Assembly (NCBI RefSeq): GCF_009870125.1
Contig: NC_046679.1
Coordinates: 31,434,001-31,498,000, forward strand
DNA from: Drosophila pseudoobscura
Taxonomy: Eukaryota > Arthropoda > Insecta > Diptera > Drosophilidae
Length of the DNA: 64,000 nucleotides
Direction of reading: 5' to 3'
The notes under the pieces are model-generated. The model saw only the letters and a program-made list of their open reading frames with translations. It was not told the origin of the DNA and did not search any database. The position numbers and the translations under genes were made by a program. Each line of letters starts with the position of its first letter. Position 1 is the stretch's first letter. Positions 39,350 through 49,617 of this stretch are shown here, one piece after another.

Positions 39350-40030
39350 TTTAATATTTGGTGACCCCGACCTTGGATTTACAGCATATCTTTTATATGT
39401 TCCTTTTAAAATTCTCTATTAGTTTTCTATTTACGGAACTACTCAAACATTGTTTAAGATCCTCTGCAAGTTTCCTTTAAATAAATTTCATTTCTTCAAT
39501 ATTTGGTTAACACGGACCTTGGAAATTCCTTTTAAATTTCTTTATTAATTTTCTATTTACAAAAATTTTTAATACAAAAGCATTGTTTCAAATCATCTGA
39601 AAATTCCCTTTAATTAAATTTAATTTTTTAATATTTGGTGACTCCGACCTCTGATTTACAGCAAATTCCCTTTAAGCTGTTTTAAGCTGTTGTCTTCCAT
39701 TTACGGAACTACCCAAACATTTGTATAGATCATCTGCAAGTTACCTTTAATTTAATTTAATTTAATTTCTACAATATTTGGTGACCCCCACATTTGATTT
39801 ACAGCAAAACTTTTATATATTGCTCTATTAGTTTTCCATTTACGGAACTACCCAAACATTTTTTAGATCATCCGCAAGAAGGATGCTAAATTCTGTATCT
39901 TTTGGTGACCCAGATTTATCTTGAACCTTTCCATCACAGAACGTATTACTATGTTCCTTAATTCCTTCCCTTTTTCGGTATCATCTTTCAATCTATTTCG
40001 CATCTCTCTATTTGCTGACCCCGACCTCCC
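39350..40030. repeat. Tandem repeat, unit about 140 bp, 4-5 copies
   Basis: Each unit carries in order ATTTGGTGACCCCGACCT, GATTTACAGCA, TTTTCTATTTACGGAACTAC, CCAAACAT and ATCATCTGCAAG. Unit starts are near 39355, 39500, 39635, 39775 and 39899, with a degenerate remnant near 40010. A stray ATATTTGGTGACCC is at about 38404. No coding capacity; looks like an old minisatellite. Confidence 0.85.
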
Positions 40031-41862
40031 CTTATCTTTTATCTTTAATTCCCTTTAACCCCCGTTAACCCCCGAGTACATTTTCGATAATTACCCGTAA
40101 AATGTCGAGCTACACATTCAGTATCCATCCGGCACTGCCAATTGAATGGCATCGCTCACCCCCTCCCATGTTCATTTCCGTTTTGATGGCTATAACCAGG
40201 AAGCTCTCTACTTTGCCCATAGTCTCTGCTCTCTACGGCTGTCAATGGTATCTCAATACTATCAATGCTAGGCGCCAAAGTCAAGTCGTGAAATAGAAAA
40301 GAAAGCTACAAAAAATAAACGCCAACGGAAACGGAAAAGGCTTAACAGCTGCGCTCAACCGGACACTGAGAGATGATGATGATGATGATGATGCCCCTCT
40401 GGCTGGACAGAGTGTGTCTCTGGTAACCCGTAAGCGCATAATCATGAAAATTGTCAGTACATAATGCCTCAAAAAAAAAGGCCGCTGGCCCAAAGCCGAA
40501 AAGGCGGAAAAGGTTTTTACTCGCAACTTTACTTACTTTTACACGCTTGACTTTGAGGATGGGCTCCACCACCACCAGCGATTGGTGACGTTGGATGCTG
40601 AATGCTGCCACATACACACACAGTGGTACCAGTAACCTAGGAACTTACAGCCATCTCTCTACAGAAGATGAAAAAGTGCCTTCACAGATTAATCAAAAGA
40701 TCCCCTTATGTTTCAATATACTCTTGTCGGAATTTCAAAGGATATACGTTTCCTACTTTAATGCTCTCTGGCCCCACTGTACTGCCCCTTTGCAGGACAT
40801 TTTGTAGAGCGGAAAGTAATTTTCTTGCGCTTTTTATTTGCTCTCGTTTTTTTATGGGTCGATTTTCCTGTCCACTCCACTCTCTGCACACTCCACTTTC
40901 CTGGATGGTCGTCCTGTACTGTGTTCTCGTATTAGCTACCCATTCCAACAAAACTCGTGGAGAAAGGAAAGGAAAACTTTACTTTCACATGCTCCGGCCT
41001 GGCCGCACTTTGATTTTTTGTTGTCTGGCTGTTTATTTTTATTTTCCCTTCGATTCAGGAGTATGAGGCAAAGAAGGACTCTCTCCAGCAGAATACTTTG
41101 GCTTTTGCTGCTGGCGTTGGCAAAAATCAACTTCTGCACGTTTCGATTGTGTAAAGTTTTTATGGCTTTTTGATTTTTTTTTCACTTTTGCCATCGCTGT
41201 AGGGGGTCCTGAAGGATGTGTTGATGATGACGATGACGATGGGCACAGGTCTTGCTGGGGTTCTGGGGTCCAGTCCTGTCATCATCAATAAGGTGCCTCA
41301 TTGAAGGCACTTAAATAATTACAAGATAATGGAAATGGCAAATGGCAACGGCACTTTTTAGCCACTTCAATGGGAGAAGGCTTAATGCAAATCGTGCCCA
41401 AGTGCCCGACCCTCCCCCGTTCTCCTTTCACCTCAAGTCAAAGGGAAATGGTCTCTTCAGAGACACGGAGAAAGTGTGCTGCGGGGAGGGGGGTGGGAAC
41501 GGTATGCAAATATTTGTGTTGAGCGAAAATCAGTAAAAGTAAAAAGCCTCTCAATGTTTGTTGTCACTTTGATTTGTTTGCCTCATTGTAAATATTTAAT
41601 GGACCAGAAATAAGTGCAAAAGAGTTGTCATTGAAAGATGGCATCTCCTCCTGCCCTCCATCTCGTTGGAACGTCTGAGTCGAGGCACACGTTATTCAAC
41701 ACTAAGATACCCGATAAACACTTTAGTGATGGTATGCCCTGGACGCCTTGTCATTCATTACTTAAATTTTAAATCACAAACAACAACTTTTGTTCACCTC
41801 GAACACATTTTAGGACGAAACAAAATTTTAAGTATATTTTTAAAACCACAGACTACAGCACC

Positions 41863-42222
41863 ATGCTCTACCTGGACAAGTCGGCGCTGTACATCTACAG
41901 CACGTACAACAAAAAAAAGCAGCATGACAAACTGCAGGGTCTACGCGAGCAGTACGCTCGCACCCAGAGGCTAAGCGACTTAATCGATGTGAATCTGCGG
42001 CAGAAGAGACTGAAGCGGCTCTATCGGGTGATCGAGGACATGAGGGAGGAGATGCCTACCAATGAAATCGTTGAAAGTCCAGCGCCCCTCAAGGTACGTC
42101 GCCGACTGCTGCCGATGGAGCCGCCACCCCAATATTTGCGGGTGCGCCCGGACACCAAGCAGATCAAGGAGCCATCGCGTTGCCCAAGTACGGAAAGCTC
42201 TCGAACTCTCTGCTACCTTTGA
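41863..42222 (+). CDS. 119-residue basic helical protein, unrecognised
   Basis: This is an intronless open frame of 119 codons with a good start context (CAGCACCATG) and a polyadenylation signal 80 bp after the stop. The peptide has balanced composition. Residues 22-68 form a long charged amphipathic helix (KLQGLREQYARTQRLSDL, then LRQKRLKRLYRVIEDM) that may be a coiled coil; residues 80-105 are Pro- and Arg-rich (MEPPPQYLRVRP). No signal peptide or membrane segment is seen. I do not recognise a family. Third-position GC is clearly higher than in the flanking DNA, which supports real coding. A possible acceptor (TTTTAG at about 41813) leaves room for a 5' UTR intron. A small testis or other lineage-restricted protein is a guess. 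Confidence 0.65.
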   Translation: MLYLDKSALYIYSTYNKKKQHDKLQGLREQYARTQRLSDLIDVNLRQKRLKRLYRVIEDMREEMPTNEIVESPAPLKVRRRLLPMEPPPQYLRVRPDTKQIKEPSRCPSTESSRTLCYL

Positions 42223-42301
42223 GACGCTGCAAGGCTTTATGATCATTCGAACCATGGACAATACTTTACAATCAAAGGCTAAAGATTTTAAGAACCTATT
42301 A

Positions 42302-42307
42302 AATAAA
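42302..42307 (+). terminator. Polyadenylation signal of the 119-residue gene
   Basis: AATAAA, 80 bp after the stop at 42222. Confidence 0.65.
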
Positions 42308-42359
42308 TTCCTTATTTGTTGTTGAAAAATGAAAGCTTTAAATATAACCTTGCACATCG

Positions 42360-42745
42360 CGCTGCGCTGCAGCAGAGGGGACCCAGAACACAAAAGGGAA
42401 ATAGGAAGGCGCGCGGTATCAGTTTCGGTACGAACCGTGACAAGCTCAAGCTGGTCCTATGTGGCTCTGCCGCGTCGCAGCAGCAGAGCGGACCCAGAAC
42501 ACAAAGCGTAAACGAGAAGAATCCGCGCGGTACCTGAATGCAACGACACAGACACACATACAAACGCACCCAGAAACGAAGCTGATGACGAAGACTGCCG
42601 AGTGGGAGTGCATTTTTATTGTTGCGGTGAGAGATATGGCTCGTACATACAATGAAGATAAACAGAGAGAAAACGGCAGGCAATGCAAGAAGGGATTAAT
42701 ATAATAAACGAAGCACAGCCTCGTACATAAAATGAAGATCGGTAG
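42360..42745. repeat. Degenerate direct repeats after the 119-residue gene
   Basis: GGACCCAGAACACAAA occurs at 42379 and 42490 within a diverged unit of about 111 bp that also shares GCGCGGTA. Further on, TCGTACATANAATGAAGAT recurs at 42641 and 42721 with a period of 80 bp. No coding sense; not a recognised transposon. Confidence 0.7.
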
Positions 42746-45484
42746 ATAAGACGATTGCCAAAGAAAAAGAGCAGTCACCTACACCTACATCGAACACGAA
42801 AATAGCATCATAAATGTCACCTAATAAACGCAATTCCCTGACAAATTGTTTTCCCCCATACCTGAGCAAATGTGTCCATCAAATATTTGCAATGCAATTA
42901 TTTCTGTAAAAACAAACGATAATTGAATTTATCAAATTTTCGTAAATCCAAACTCTATTAAATTTAGTGATTTTTGTGCATTTGGTATGACTACTACATA
43001 AATATTTATTTTTGAAAATAGTAGTCCATTATTTTTTGTTTCGTGGTGGGAAATTCCATTTTCATTTTGGCCGGAAGCTGATCAACGCCCTTTCAAACAC
43101 ACACTCAATTCTATAGAAAACACAAATAACTTTTATTGATATCGAATTTGCAAGAGTGCCCCCCAAACATATCCCCACCAAACAAAACAAAGACATAGTT
43201 GAAATATTTAAAATTTATTGCGAGCTTTCACTCCTTTTTGTTGTTCGTTTTTTTTTCCCCCCCGAAAGGCCGTAATAAATAAAATTAAATTATATGCACA
43301 GGCAGAAAAAACTGTTGAGCAATTAAAAAAATAAACACGTTTGTAAGCATTTTTATACGCAAGGAAAAAACTATATAAAAGAGGCAGATAAATAAATACA
43401 TTTTTGTGGATGGAAATGCGATTGAATCTTTTTGGTATACCCTGTGACGGTAGGGTACGGTACGGAGTATATGGGGGTCTGAGGGAAGGCTTTTCGATTC
43501 ATGTGCGGCTTTCTTTATAGGGTATCGACAGCTTCGTTCCATACATCACCTAGTGTTTTGTGTTTTCCTGTTGCTTTTTGTTGATTTCTCTTCGATGTTT
43601 TACAATTTCCACAATGGCCAGAAACAGGACAGTAAATATTTTAAATGTTGGCTAGTTTTTTCTCTCTGAATTCGTATGTTGCCTTGTTTTCCATTTGTAT
43701 CGTATCATTTATATTTCAATTTTAATTTATATTCATTTGAATATTTGCATTGTGTGAGGGGTTGGGGGGCGGGACTACATTTTCGGTTGGTAAAAAAGCT
43801 CATAAGTTAATGGAGAGGCGAGTCCTGCAGTTGGCTTTAACATTGAACTGCACTTCAAAACTCAGTTTTTGTGTGTGTTTCTGTGCGTTTGTGTGTATTT
43901 GTTTATTACTTTGTAATGTTGATCCGATTTAAATCATTTTTAGAACTGGGTCAACATTGTTTACCTGCTGAAGGATGTGTCAGGTCCGTGCAACAGTTTG
44001 TTCTGTGCAAATTTCCCATAAATATTGATTGGTTTTACTCTAACCCACCAATTAGCCTTGAACAAGTTCTTTTCGTATTACTTTTTCTTTGTTTACTTAT
44101 GATTATCATGTTGAATCTTCCATTTACATTTTCATCTAACATCGCAAATCCCCCCTCCCCCTCCTCCCCCCACCCATGCCATTTGCTTTTCCTTTGAGCT
44201 TTTTGCGGTTATTCGGCAAAAGTTCTGTGGTCGCAGCGCGGGCTTTGATTTGCGAATACAAATGCGGGTCGGGGTGGTTGGTTCTCTCCCTCTCCCCCTT
44301 CCCCTTATATTTTAGCATATTAAATTAAAGCAAATGGCTTTGAAGGCCCAGCATGGCCTGCTCCTGCTCCTGCTCCTTTTTCCTTGTGCTGCCGCTGCCG
44401 CTGCCGCTGGTTGGGTGATAAATCTAAGTGCTGCCGTCTAAATAAGTGATGTTTGAGGCTGCGAATGCGAAAGAGAATGGTGATTTCTGTGTGCCCAGAA
44501 ACAAGAGAGACAGACAGACAGAGAGAGAGACTACGGTGGAGGCTTAGAATCTCGAAGAGTTCTCTTAGTAGCGGAACAAAAAAAAAACCCCCCAAACCAA
44601 AGCCCGCGCCACTGAGCTGCTGAATAAACAACTTTTTGCATTTGCTTTCGGATGAAAACTCCACAGCTGTGGAAATCGGCTTAGACATCTGGCAAAACGT
44701 CATTGCCATTTGTCATCCATGCTCGCTCCCAAAACAGAGTATACTAGAAAGTTTTCTTTAGCAGAGAAACTATTTTAACAGAGTGCTACAAAAATTTAAT
44801 TTAAATTGATTTTTTATATGTATTTATTTTTTTAAAGTTACATTTTTTTTAAATAAATACTGATTATTTTTAAATAATGTAACTTTTTATGAAACTATTA
44901 AAATTAATGATTATAATTGAATACTGAATATAACCTATAGTTTTATTTATTTTATGTTTATGATTTAGATATTATTATATTTAATATTAATTTTCTTTCA
45001 ATATAATGACATATTTAAATTGTAGTTTTAATATTATTTTTTTGTATTATTTATTTATGAAAAGCCATATTTTTTTGTGGTATTTACCTTTGAGTAATAT
45101 TTTTTAGGGGATTTCTGGGTTTATCTATTTTAGTATAAATTTGCAATATTTTGTAACGTTAAAATTAATATTTTTTGTAGTATTTTTATCTTAAAATTTT
45201 TAAGGGATTTTAAATTTACGTCTGGGAGTCTAACGGGTGTGTTTATGGGGTCTTCTACCGCTCGAATCACAGCCTGAGAACAGCTTTCTAAGCAGCTGTA
45301 AAATTACCAATGAAATTACAAAAGAAAATCCACGTTCTTAAATTACCAAATAATTATTTAAGAATGTTATAGAGAAAACAGAACAAATACGAATACCATT
45401 TGATTCGCAACAGCTGTTTTCGGTGGTGCAATAATACACAAGTGCTTGAAAGTATTTCGAGCTTTGAGTTTGGAGCAAAATGTC
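42746..45484. other. Non-coding stretch
   Basis: It contains a C-rich patch near 44150-44175, GCTGCC repeats near 44390, GA repeats at 44505-44530 and a T-rich AT block at about 44780-45230. No gene recognised; the right end should hold the promoter of the antigen-5 gene. Confidence 0.5.
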
Positions 45485-45491
45485 TATAAAT
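45485..45491 (+). promoter_or_regulatory. Likely TATA box of the antigen-5 gene
   Basis: TATAAAT lies 52 bp before the start codon at 45543. An initiator-like TCATAGTCATT follows about 30 bp downstream, which is the expected spacing for a transcription start near 45515-45522. Confidence 0.5.
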
Positions 45492-45542
45492 TGGTTCTGC
45501 ATCGAGTGTACGGCTCATAGTCATTGAGTTCCGCCAGCCAGA

Positions 45543-46485
45543 ATGAGGATCAACCTGCAGACACTACTTTTCCTGCTGCTGGCAATCACCGCCACGATGG
45601 GTGGGTTTAAGAAGAAAACCCGCGCCAAGGATAATCGATATTGCACCTCAACGATATGCCAAACCGAGAACATAGCCTGCCACAACAACGGCGTGAGTCA
45701 ACACTGAAATATATCCCAAAAAACTCTGATTATATTCCCTATTCCGTAGAGCCTCCACGATTGCCATCACAGTGCGAAATATGTAGAAATGAAAAAGTAC
45801 AAGAAAGACCTCGACTCGATGTTCAATACGGTGCGGAGTAAGGTGGCCAGAGGGGGCTACAGGAATCTCCCGGTGGCCGGTCGCATGGCCCGAATGGAGT
45901 GGTCCGAAGAGTTGGCCTGGTTCGCCAAACTCCAGATAAGCCGCTGTCGTCTACGCAACGCCTTTTGCATGAATTCCCCGTACTTTTACTACATTGGCAG
46001 CATGGCCGATGAGTTGATAAGGCCTTCTGGCAATATAGAAACCAGCGAGTTGGCCATCATGAAGGCCATGGTCGAGGACTGGTTCAGCCAGCTGCCCGGC
46101 ATACCCCGATCCGACACCCTCCGCTTGCCCAGTTTCTACAAGAGAGCGTAAGTAGAGGAGGCTTTCCGAAAGACCATGTTCTATACTCTCCCCTCTGAAT
46201 AGTTCCACATACCGCAGCACTTTGCTGATCAACGAGAAGAACTCAAACTTTGGCTGTGCCGCTCTGACCTTCCAGTACACGGGCTATAGGTATTTCCTCT
46301 TCAGCTGCGCCTTTGCCACCATAAATATACCCGAACAGCCCATCTACAAGTGGAGCACAAGGCCCGGCAGGGATTGCTATATGCCGGACAAACAGTACCC
46401 GAACCTGTGTGATCGACGGGAGCGATACGGCAATGATTTGCCTCTTACAAATCTATCTGCGCACATAGAACCCATTTATACGTGA
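45543..46485 (+). CDS. Secreted antigen-5/CAP family protein, 276 aa
   Basis: Three exons join in frame: 45543-45692, 45750-46147 and 46203-46485, with introns of 57 and 55 bp. The product is 276 residues. Residues 1-20 are a signal peptide (MRINLQTLLFLLLAITATMG). Residues 33-56 carry the insect antigen-5 N-terminal Cys pattern (NRYCTSTICQTENIAC). The CAP domain covers about 70-230 (MARMEWSEELAWFAK, NSNFGCAALTF, FLFSCAFATI), and the C-terminal PNLCDRRERYG matches the family ending. The family is extracellular and mostly of unknown biochemical activity. Oddly, the usual His of the HNxxR motif is replaced (FNTVRSKVARG) and the second conserved His is also missing, so the CAP cavity is probably degenerate. 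An alternative in-frame acceptor at 46218 would remove five residues. AATAAA follows at 46526. Confidence 0.9.
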
Positions 46486-46525
46486 TGGAGATAATGTTAG
46501 AAACTAAGAGCTAGTATAAATACCA

Positions 46526-46531
46526 AATAAA
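46526..46531 (+). terminator. Polyadenylation signal of the antigen-5 gene
   Basis: AATAAA, 40 bp after the stop, within an AATA repeat. Confidence 0.6.
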
Positions 46532-46619
46532 TAAATAAATAAGGTACATCGTATGGAATGAGATAGTCCTATTCGAGGAATTCGTGTTGAGTTAGTGTTG
46601 AGAATTTCCGACACTTTTA

Positions 46620-47520
46620 GGAAGATAACTCCTGTTCTAAGGAAATTGGAAACATTTTAATGCCAATTTCTCTCATTTTAGATACTTTTAGATCAAGATC
46701 AAGATCTTTTTTGTTATTTATTTTGCTTATTGCTCTGGTACATCAAATTTTTTAATTCAATTTTATGTTTTGGGTCATACATATGTGTTTTTTTTTTTTT
46801 ATAGCATTAATGTTTCAGATCTTGTGTCTTCTTTAGATACATGTAGATAAGATTTACATATATTTAAGATTATATGTTCGCCTTTAGTTTTAGATCTTCT
46901 TTAGATAAAATATACGTTTTAGATCACAGTAATGTTTTAGATCATTCTGTACTGTTTATAACAAATTTATATTTTACATTGCATAATTTTTATTCATTTT
47001 ATTCATCAATGTTTTACACAATGACTTCTTTAGATCAGATTTGTGTTTTAGATCACATACATTATACATTCAATCATCTGTCTCTTTGGATCACACATAC
47101 ATTTTTAGCCTATTTTTAGATAAATTATGTTTTAGATCATATGTCTCTTTGGATCACATTTCCGTTTTAGATAATCTGTTCTTTTAGGTCACATTTATGT
47201 TTAAGATCAACTGTCTTTCTTAGATCACAATTATCTTTTAGATCTTTTGTTTTTTTTGATCACATTTCCTCACAGATCATATTTCTTTTTAATTTTGTAG
47301 CTGATAATTCGTTTTTTAGATTTTTTATTTTAAGTGAACCATATTTTAGTTCATTTAGCTCTTATAGATGTCTATTTTGAGATCGTATTTTTTAGATCAT
47401 ATTTTATTTTAAATATTTATTTTTTGCAAGTCTGTTTCGTTTAGGTGATATTTTTTTGAGAATGCCTTTTCTTAGATATTTTTTATCTTTTAGATCATAT
47501 ATTGATGTAATTACATATAA
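46620..47520. repeat. Diverged TTTTAGATCA tandem array (about 0.9 kb)
   Basis: TTTAGATCA-like words recur roughly every 20-40 bp across the whole segment, separated by T-rich linkers such as CATATGTCTTT and CACATTTATG. Many contain GATC. No coding capacity. Confidence 0.8.
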
Positions 47521-48383
47521 TTTATATTCTACCCTTTATATTATTTTCTGATACTTTTAGTGTAATTTAAATTATATTTTCTACCTTTTAGAACCCTTTC
47601 TTCATACGAAATTTCCCTTCTAGAAGTCAATTTTCTATCAGAAAACTTTTACCATTTCCGTATCGCATTTTTTCCCACAAATTTAATTCAAATTAAATTC
47701 CGAATCGAACGCTTGCGATTCATTGATTTGTCGTCTGGTATCAGCTCCAACTATAATTCTCCCCCAAACCCCCCCTCCCCCGGAAAGAACCGCCAATGGA
47801 CACGCGCATACCCGTCTCCATGCATCATCATCATCTTTATCGTCGCCGTCGCTGTCGCTGTCCTCGCTTTATCCTTTAAAAGCCAGGACTCTTGGACTTA
47901 ATGTTTAAATATTTCATGAAATGGAGAAGCAGCAGAAACAGGAGCCACCGGGCCAACAGACAGATGGAATAAAAACCAAAAAAAAAGGGAGGACGACGAT
48001 GTGGCAAATAAATAATGTAAAAAGTGTGAAATGCGCCTAATGGTGTGCCAAGGAAGGGTCCACCAGAAGGGAAGGAGAGAGGAGAGCCCTATGAAATGGC
48101 GCATAAAATGACAATTGACAGCTGATGATATTTTCACTTGAGTGCGCCCGCGTTTCCCTTAACCAACTCCATGTATATCATAAATTTATAATAGAAACCC
48201 CACACACACACACGCACACACTCGGACACACACAGGAGCATTTGAGTGTGTTGTCAAAGACATGCCCTTAGACTTTTATTCCCACCCAGCAACTAGAACA
48301 AACCAGATCAAAACCCCCCAATTCAAACCAAATTTTCCTAACGTTTTCAATTCAAATATTCAGATATTTCTGATTCGATCGCA
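47521..48383. other. Non-coding stretch before the Tom40-like gene
   Basis: It holds CGTCGC repeats around 47840 and CA repeats at 48201-48234. No gene seen. The promoter of the downstream gene should lie at the right end, but I see no clear TATA box. Confidence 0.5.
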
Positions 48384-49527
48384 ATGTCCTGCAAAGGTTG
48401 CCCCCCCTACGAGAAAGACAAATCGGCGATCTTTTTCCCCCGCTGCTTTCAGTGGATACGCGGCGCGTGCACCAAAAAGAATCCCGGAAATGTGGAAAAT
48501 CTTCATGGTCTGTCGCGCAACGTGATGCCCAAGTTCTTTGATGGCCTTGAGCTGGATTATATGCATCGTTTGGGGCCGCACAAGTACATCACAGGGTCCT
48601 GGATTTTGAGCCACATGAAGGCGGCGGGCTTTCGCTTTGGCGGTCTCTATACATTTCGCCTCACAAATGATGTTTTGGTAAGTCACGGAGATAGATGTAT
48701 GGACCGCTCTTACCCTCTTTCCCTTGCGCTAGCTTACACCCACTATTATCGGGGATATACATCCCTCGACGCAGGCCGCCAATCTGAATATCCTGTACTA
48801 TCCGTACGAATGCCTCCGCTTGGAGGCCACGCTGCAGCGGAGCAGCGAGAAAACGCCCGTGGACAGCCAATATACCATCGAATTGACACGCCCCTGCGAC
48901 ACTTGGTCTGCTAATTTCTATAATGTTCGCAAGGATAATGGTCGCTGTACATTGTCCGTGATGCGGGCCATCACCCAGCATTGGGCATTGGGCGGCGAGA
49001 TGTTGTTGGAGTGGAATTCTCCAGAGAAACTATCCACAGATTTTGCTCTGGCGGCGCGGTAAGACGGGGAGTATAATTCGAGGGTTTCTCCGACTAACCC
49101 CGTTTTGGTCCTTTCCTCCCAGTTATTCGCATCACAATTTCGCTGTCGCCGCCTCGGCCTCTCGCATTGGCCTGGATATCAGCTACTGGCAGCGCATCTA
49201 TCCACAGATACAGATGGCCAATCTGTTGGCCTACAATTACATCACCAACAAGACCATTGCCACAGTTGGCTATCAATGGAACTTTTCCGATTCGGCCGTA
49301 CATGCCATGCTTGATTCGGATGCTTCTGTGGGCTTTATGTGGACCAAGTGGGTTCTACCATCAGCCTATATCTTTTCCCTCTGTAATGTCTTGTCTTTCT
49401 TTATAGGTATCTCAACAATTTTCCTCTACAAATGGGCCTGAGTGTGATAATGAGCATTCCAACAGATCGTTTTGCCTTTGGCATGCGTTTTGTTGTCGAT
49501 CCGAGTGGCTATCGTCGCGATAATTAA
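48384..49527 (+). CDS. Tom40-family mitochondrial import pore paralogue, 321 aa
   Basis: Four exons join in frame: 48384-48677, 48733-49058, 49123-49347 and 49407-49527, with GT..AG introns of 55, 64 and 59 bp. The product is 321 residues, close to the usual 340 of fly Tom40 proteins. Tom40 is the beta-barrel channel of the TOM complex in the mitochondrial outer membrane. Family marks are NPGNVENLHGLSRNV near residue 34, ITGSWILSHMKAAGFRFGG, LTPTIIGDIHPS, QHWALGGEMLLEW, ARYSHHNFAVAAS, and the C-terminal strand with RFAFGMRFVVDPSGY. The N-terminus has a short Cys-rich stretch (MSCKGCPPYEK) in place of the Pro/Gly-rich one of canonical Tom40. This is a diverged duplicate, perhaps comparable to fly tomboy40; I cannot assign orthology from sequence alone. 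AATAAA is at 49612. Confidence 0.88.
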
Positions 49528-49611
49528 TTTCTTTACATTTTATATTTGTTATCCACCAAATTACCAATCGATTTTTAGTCCAAAAGACATTAACAAATAA
49601 TTTCGGCAAAA

Positions 49612-49617
49612 AATAAA
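49612..49617 (+). terminator. Polyadenylation signal of the Tom40-like gene
   Basis: AATAAA, 85 bp after the stop at 49527. Confidence 0.65.

Larger units (their letters stand above)
35763..41862. other. Long non-coding stretch
   Basis: No gene seen. Contents: AT-rich DNA at 35763-36400, a pair of GCGTATACGC palindromes (38123 and 38187), GA repeats at 39234-39250, the 140-bp tandem repeat at 39350-40030, and GAT repeats at 40372-40391. Open frames on both strands are short and unconvincing. Confidence 0.5.

Noticed and set aside
45641..45841. 66-residue frame over antigen-5 exons 1-2
   Set aside because: Wrong frame across an intron; the spliced frame carries the cysteine pattern of the family.
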